64,000 nucleotides of DNA from Scheffersomyces stipitis CBS 6054 (Eukaryota > Ascomycota > Pichiomycetes > Serinales > Debaryomycetaceae). Of this stretch, positions 61,601 to 64,000 are shown piece by piece (the first letter of the stretch is position 1; each line of letters starts with the position of its first letter). The translations under genes and the position numbers were made by a program. The notes beneath the pieces were generated by a model. That model was not told the origin of the DNA and searched no databases. It saw only the letters and a list, made by a program, of their open reading frames with translations. The stretch covers positions 2,666,001 through 2,730,000 of the forward strand of contig NC_009068.1 in the NCBI RefSeq assembly GCF_000209165.1, in the 5' to 3' direction.

Positions 61601-61644
61601 TAGCCCGAGTCCCAGTTCAAAGCCCGCACAATTGAACCACTCAT
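58606..61644 (-). CDS. SEA4: SEA/GATOR complex subunit Sea4 (Mios-like)
   Basis: 1012-residue vacuolar-membrane protein of the SEACAT (GATOR2) complex, which relays amino-acid supply to TORC1. The N-terminal half (about 1-370) is a WD-repeat propeller (SFSEDGSLAIWDRRK and LQIWNIEHYS are clear blades). A helical middle follows (WAVFHGDVPKAIEILANAKK is a family signature), and the C-terminus (about 860-1012) is a zinc-binding RING-like region with many Cys/His pairs: CSRCNKNL, CPHCGAPLPRCSVC, CSSCNHGCHAHHAEEW and a last CPVPDCNCRC. This order matches yeast Sea4 (YBL104C, 1038 residues). It lies upstream of PKC1 on the same strand, as YBL104C does of YBL105C in S. cerevisiae. Confidence 0.93.
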   Translation of the reverse strand: MSGSIVRALNWDSGYEQQFLAVNPIGDEVLLYQTNHEDPGIESNDLIKLNSRTGFENIQCSSYSMINRGITGVGSISGNISIFDINSNNSSILKLRPKQNRPCNAISFNSSNLIVAGFDKGRQDNSLQIWNIEHYSRNSTNEHIKRPVATYLPNEAILLSIFYPDREGSILCGSYKFLREIDLRVDQPIFQMATKCTLGLAVDHFRTHLFLSFSEDGSLAIWDRRKLTSNTAVKPKGPLTSGNVITETPVLQFVKLLNDSTSRKNQNPCVRYSTIRKGEFSAIFNGDLIRRWNTGIVPATSSTSISEKSSRESNPTLASLQQQSQQLYKPTDESLFVSLVLDVKTDYERVVSFDYSPDITSATSTNFVCMRQSGSVFRMPAVECIESLDFNSLNEFTIAGPEGTLTKFSDQEELAKVRAEAAAMAQTASNRGNSVVNKLADLGIIDETRKYSEAEFSEDIESTVDDESAIAPYEADNANRYNFGDLEVDIHLNDILDASAVIHSDICSTIRKRAILGYGVDCDRNIRVLEDLDSLNSQLFLRNTWKWLGLAKKSLEKGTMISEGIDLGYQGVLGIWEGVKEMDNQKRSVPEAGLITDGWFSHAVKSIVSSKGKKTAGINIASNSEKKAQRKLCLIVSGWYLADSEFEEKLNILISLGYSEKAAGWAVFHGDVPKAIEILANAKKERLRLMSTAVAGYLAYKDSNVNSPWKDQCRKMASELDDPYLRAIFAFIADNDWWDVLDEHSLPLRERLGVALRFLSDKDLNVYLHRIADTVVNKGELEGLILTGITPRGIDLLQSYVDRTSDVQTAALIAAFGSPRYFSDERVRHWIDCYRSLLNSWGLFSVRAKFDVARTKLSKNAAGTSTIKPSPKQVYLQCSRCNKNLSKSKTTNSNSLPGSNPQAIIKQFNKMNHHNNNSSKLATNDIAACPHCGAPLPRCSVCLLTLGTPLPLEPSEKIQEVTLANKIENRFREWFSFCSSCNHGCHAHHAEEWFSKHYVCPVPDCNCRCNSK

Positions 61645-63693
61645 TCTATATTGTCATATGTGGTTTAGCGAAGGAATTGTAGTGGACAGTGGGAGTCAAT
61701 TGAGAAAGTATTCGAAACCAGCCAATCTTCATCTTCATACTGTAGATTGTTTAATTTCTGTATGGAATTTGGATTTTTCGTAGTGCGACTACTTATCTGG
61801 AATCCTGCAGATAATGCGATTATATCTGCAACAGTTGGAGATCAGATCTTCTCCAGTCTGAACCTATAACGCTTAACGGCTTACACGAATAGGGGTTGTT
61901 GTTACTGGTGAATACTTTAACTGGGGACACACAGAAATGCTTTAATTGGTGATTTTTTTTCCTTTTTTCAGGCTACTTTTCCTGTAATTATAAACTGATT
62001 ACTTTATTTCTCCAGTGTCTCACATCACTATTTCACTTTAGAAGATCTTAAGCCGTCTAACGGCACTTTAGCCAAGCCGGACGCAACATCTACAACGACA
62101 TGAGATATAAAAATACATGAAACAACGTATCTGAGTCTTTCTTCGGTTCTAGTTCTAGAATAGGATGAAAAAATCGAGTGAAAATCTCCCATCAGCTATG
62201 CAGACTACATCTTCTCACACCTCCCCTACCAGAAAGATTTATAATTTACAGTACGAATCATTTTATTAGTTGGCGGTGGCAGTCCTAGAGTACTCCCGAG
62301 CTATCTTGGAATTGGAATACTCTACTTTCTGAGACTACGTTACAATTTAAAGACTTCCTAAGAGGAGCCAAATAGTTGTTCTTAGACTTTGTTTTCTACC
62401 TCCCAGACAGTATAGAGTAAATTCATTGTGTGCGAGCGTAAAAATCTAACTAAAAATCGACTAAAAGATTCTTTAGCAAGTAAACTATTTCAGGTTAAAT
62501 GAATCAGCCCCAATCCAAGTAGTAAGGCTTGCTTTTCGTAGCTATTCTATATCTTTGGCAACATTAGCAGATAGGGGAGGTGCGAAAAGTGGACGTGCCG
62601 TACATTAAAGGGAGTATCCACATGTGTCTTCACAAATTGTAGCCGTTTACTTGATTAAAGACGTAATTAATCTAGAAGAGCCGAGAAAATCTACCACTTG
62701 TCGGTTTTACAATTAGAAAATTGGAAAATTGTCTAGACCATTTCAAATCACAAAGTCAGTTAACGAAGAGCTTCAAGGAAAAGAAAAGAGTAAATTAAAT
62801 GTGTACACTACTAGTCCTTCATAATACAATTTACACTACTTAATAATTGTCTTTAGTGGGCTATACACCCCTTATTTCACCACCTGACAGGATATTAATT
62901 ACTTGTCAAGCAGATGAAGTATTTCATAGCCGACCGGTTTAATCGTGCAATAAGCAAATCTATTTGTGCACGATAATAACAATGCCGATGGGCATTTGGA
63001 CGTTTTTCACCAACCGTAAGGAGCTTCTAGACTGTTTCCAGTGATGGAAGAAAGGTGAAAAAAAGAGCCATCTGATCTCGACTATTGTTTCTTCGTTACT
63101 GTGAAATTCAACAGGGAGTTATTGAACTCAAATACACAAATAGGAGTAGAGATCAACACTTATTAATCTGACATTTAATAGGGTTTATAGCGAGAAAAAT
63201 TTATTGCTCTCAGCACTAATTGGCACAAATGTGGGATATTCTTTTCAAGCCCATTTAACATCTGCAGCGAATTTATACTAAACGGGAAATGATACTACTG
63301 GATTTTCAGATCTCTGATCTTTGTACTTCTTGCATTTAGTCAAACTACTGTATATGAATTTTCACAATTTTTTATGTGCAAAGTTTTCATGCCTTCACTT
63401 CTAGACCTTTGCAACTGCCTTGTGATAAAACTAATAAAGGAGGAGCCTAAACTAAGTGGCAAGTTTGATCGCCGACAGCAGTTTAGGAATTAATATTTAA
63501 ACCTAGGAATCCCCTCCCTTTTGTACTGTAGTCTTTTCTAAGATGGTTAACCGACACATTCATTCATTACTATACCCATAGCAGCCCGAGTTAAGCACCT
63601 CCGCTCTCTCTCTCTCTATCTAGTCATTCTTTACATACCTTATCAGGTTCACATTCTTTACTTAGTCGATTCACTAACATTCCTTACTTAAAT
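61645..63693. other. Divergent SEA4-SUN gene intergenic region
   Basis: 2 kb with the SEA4 promoter at the left and a long upstream region of the cell-wall gene at the right. A CT-rich tract (about 63606-63620) and GC-box-like CCCCT runs near 63509 lie close to the SUN gene. No gene or RNA is supported. Confidence 0.5.
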
Positions 63694-64000
63694 ATGTTGT
63701 TCTCCAACTTTGCAATTCTCACTTCTGTCGCTCTTTCTGCAGTTTCTGCTTTACCTTTACAAAAGAGAGGTGCTTCAACTTGTTCATTCCCTACTGATGC
63801 CGGCCTTGTTTCCATCACACCAGACTCGCTCAACGCCGGATGGGCCATGAGTCCCGACCAAGCCTGTACTCCAGGTAAATACTGTCCTTACGCCTGTCCT
63901 CCAGGCAAAGTTGCTGCTCAATGGGATCCTTCTTCCACCAGCTACACCTACCCTCAAAGTATGAACGGTGGTTTGTACTGTAACGCTGACGGTACCGTGT
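63694..64000 (+). CDS. Secreted SUN-family cell-wall protein (5' part only)
   Basis: The window ends inside this gene; 102 full codons are seen. Residues 1-19 form a typical signal peptide (hydrophobic run, then AVSA), and PLQKR provides a Kex2-type cleavage site at residues 23-24. The mature chain begins at once with the SUN domain: CSFPTDAGLV, GWAMSPDQAC, YCPYACPPGK and QWDPSSTSYTYP are hallmark phrases of the SUN (Sim1/Uth1/Nca3/Sun4) glucan-remodelling family, with Cys residues in the usual places. The long Ser/Ala linker of Sim1 and Sun4 is absent, so this looks like a short paralogue. Which paralogue cannot be told from this part. Confidence 0.88.
   Translation, partial: MLFSNFAILTSVALSAVSALPLQKRGASTCSFPTDAGLVSITPDSLNAGWAMSPDQACTPGKYCPYACPPGKVAAQWDPSSTSYTYPQSMNGGLYCNADGTV

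Overview
This is a stretch of nuclear chromosome from an ascomycete yeast of the CUG-Ser (CTG) clade, most likely close to Scheffersomyces, Debaryomyces or Candida. The genes are mostly intronless and spaced a few hundred to a few thousand bases apart. The three introns found all carry yeast-type splice signals, and the three spliced genes are exactly the ones expected (RPS15, RPL19, YRA1). CTG is avoided as a codon: none was found in about 340 consecutive codons covering the PKC1 kinase domain and its C-terminal tail. I see no tRNA, intact transposon, CRISPR array or prophage.

Layout, left to right. 1-2.36 kb has no convincing protein gene but holds a GC-rich, stem-rich block (about 620-1000) that may be an unidentified structured RNA. 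2.4-8.5 kb: NKP1/FTA4-like kinetochore gene, RPP2B, RPS15 (spliced), ORT1, AIM6-like. 9.9-13.2 kb: a large Zn2Cys6 regulator. 15.6-23 kb: peroxisomal carrier PMP47/ANT1, the small membrane protein COI1, AFI1 and YRA1 (spliced, 775-nt intron). 26.2-28.2 kb: an STP-family zinc-finger regulator. 30.9-36.8 kb: RAX1, RPL19 (spliced inside its start codon), a YBL028C-type ribosome-assembly protein and ADE2. 37.4-47.7 kb: TEC1, NTO1 and a CaM-kinase-like gene. 48.2-61.6 kb: MAK21, a divergent RAS2, PKC1 and SEA4. The right edge cuts a secreted SUN-family cell-wall gene.

Several genes fall into growth and morphogenesis programmes. RPP2B, RPS15, RPL19, YBL028C and MAK21 belong to ribosome production, and their upstream regions carry RRPE, PAC and CACGTG elements. 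RPS15 and RPL19 also share two longer motifs that I cannot name. PKC1, RAS2, CMK1, TEC1, RAX1, AFI1 and the SUN gene concern cell-wall integrity, polarity and filamentation signalling. STP, the Zn-cluster gene, ORT1 and ADE2 concern nutrition. These are ordinary chromosomal neighbours, not operons.

Gene order is informative. Groups that are adjacent in Saccharomyces cerevisiae (NKP1-RPP2B-COI1-YRA1; ORT1-AFI1-ADE2; RPL19-YBL028C; SEA4-PKC1) all occur here, interleaved. This supports the weaker homology calls. From memory, most of these genes also have nearby systematic numbers on Candida albicans chromosome 3; this should be checked. The long gaps upstream of the regulator genes (TEC1 3.8 kb, STP 3.3 kb, Zn-cluster 2.4 kb) and the 2.7-kb gap before RAX1 hold no coding sequence I can support, but do hold several inverted repeats.
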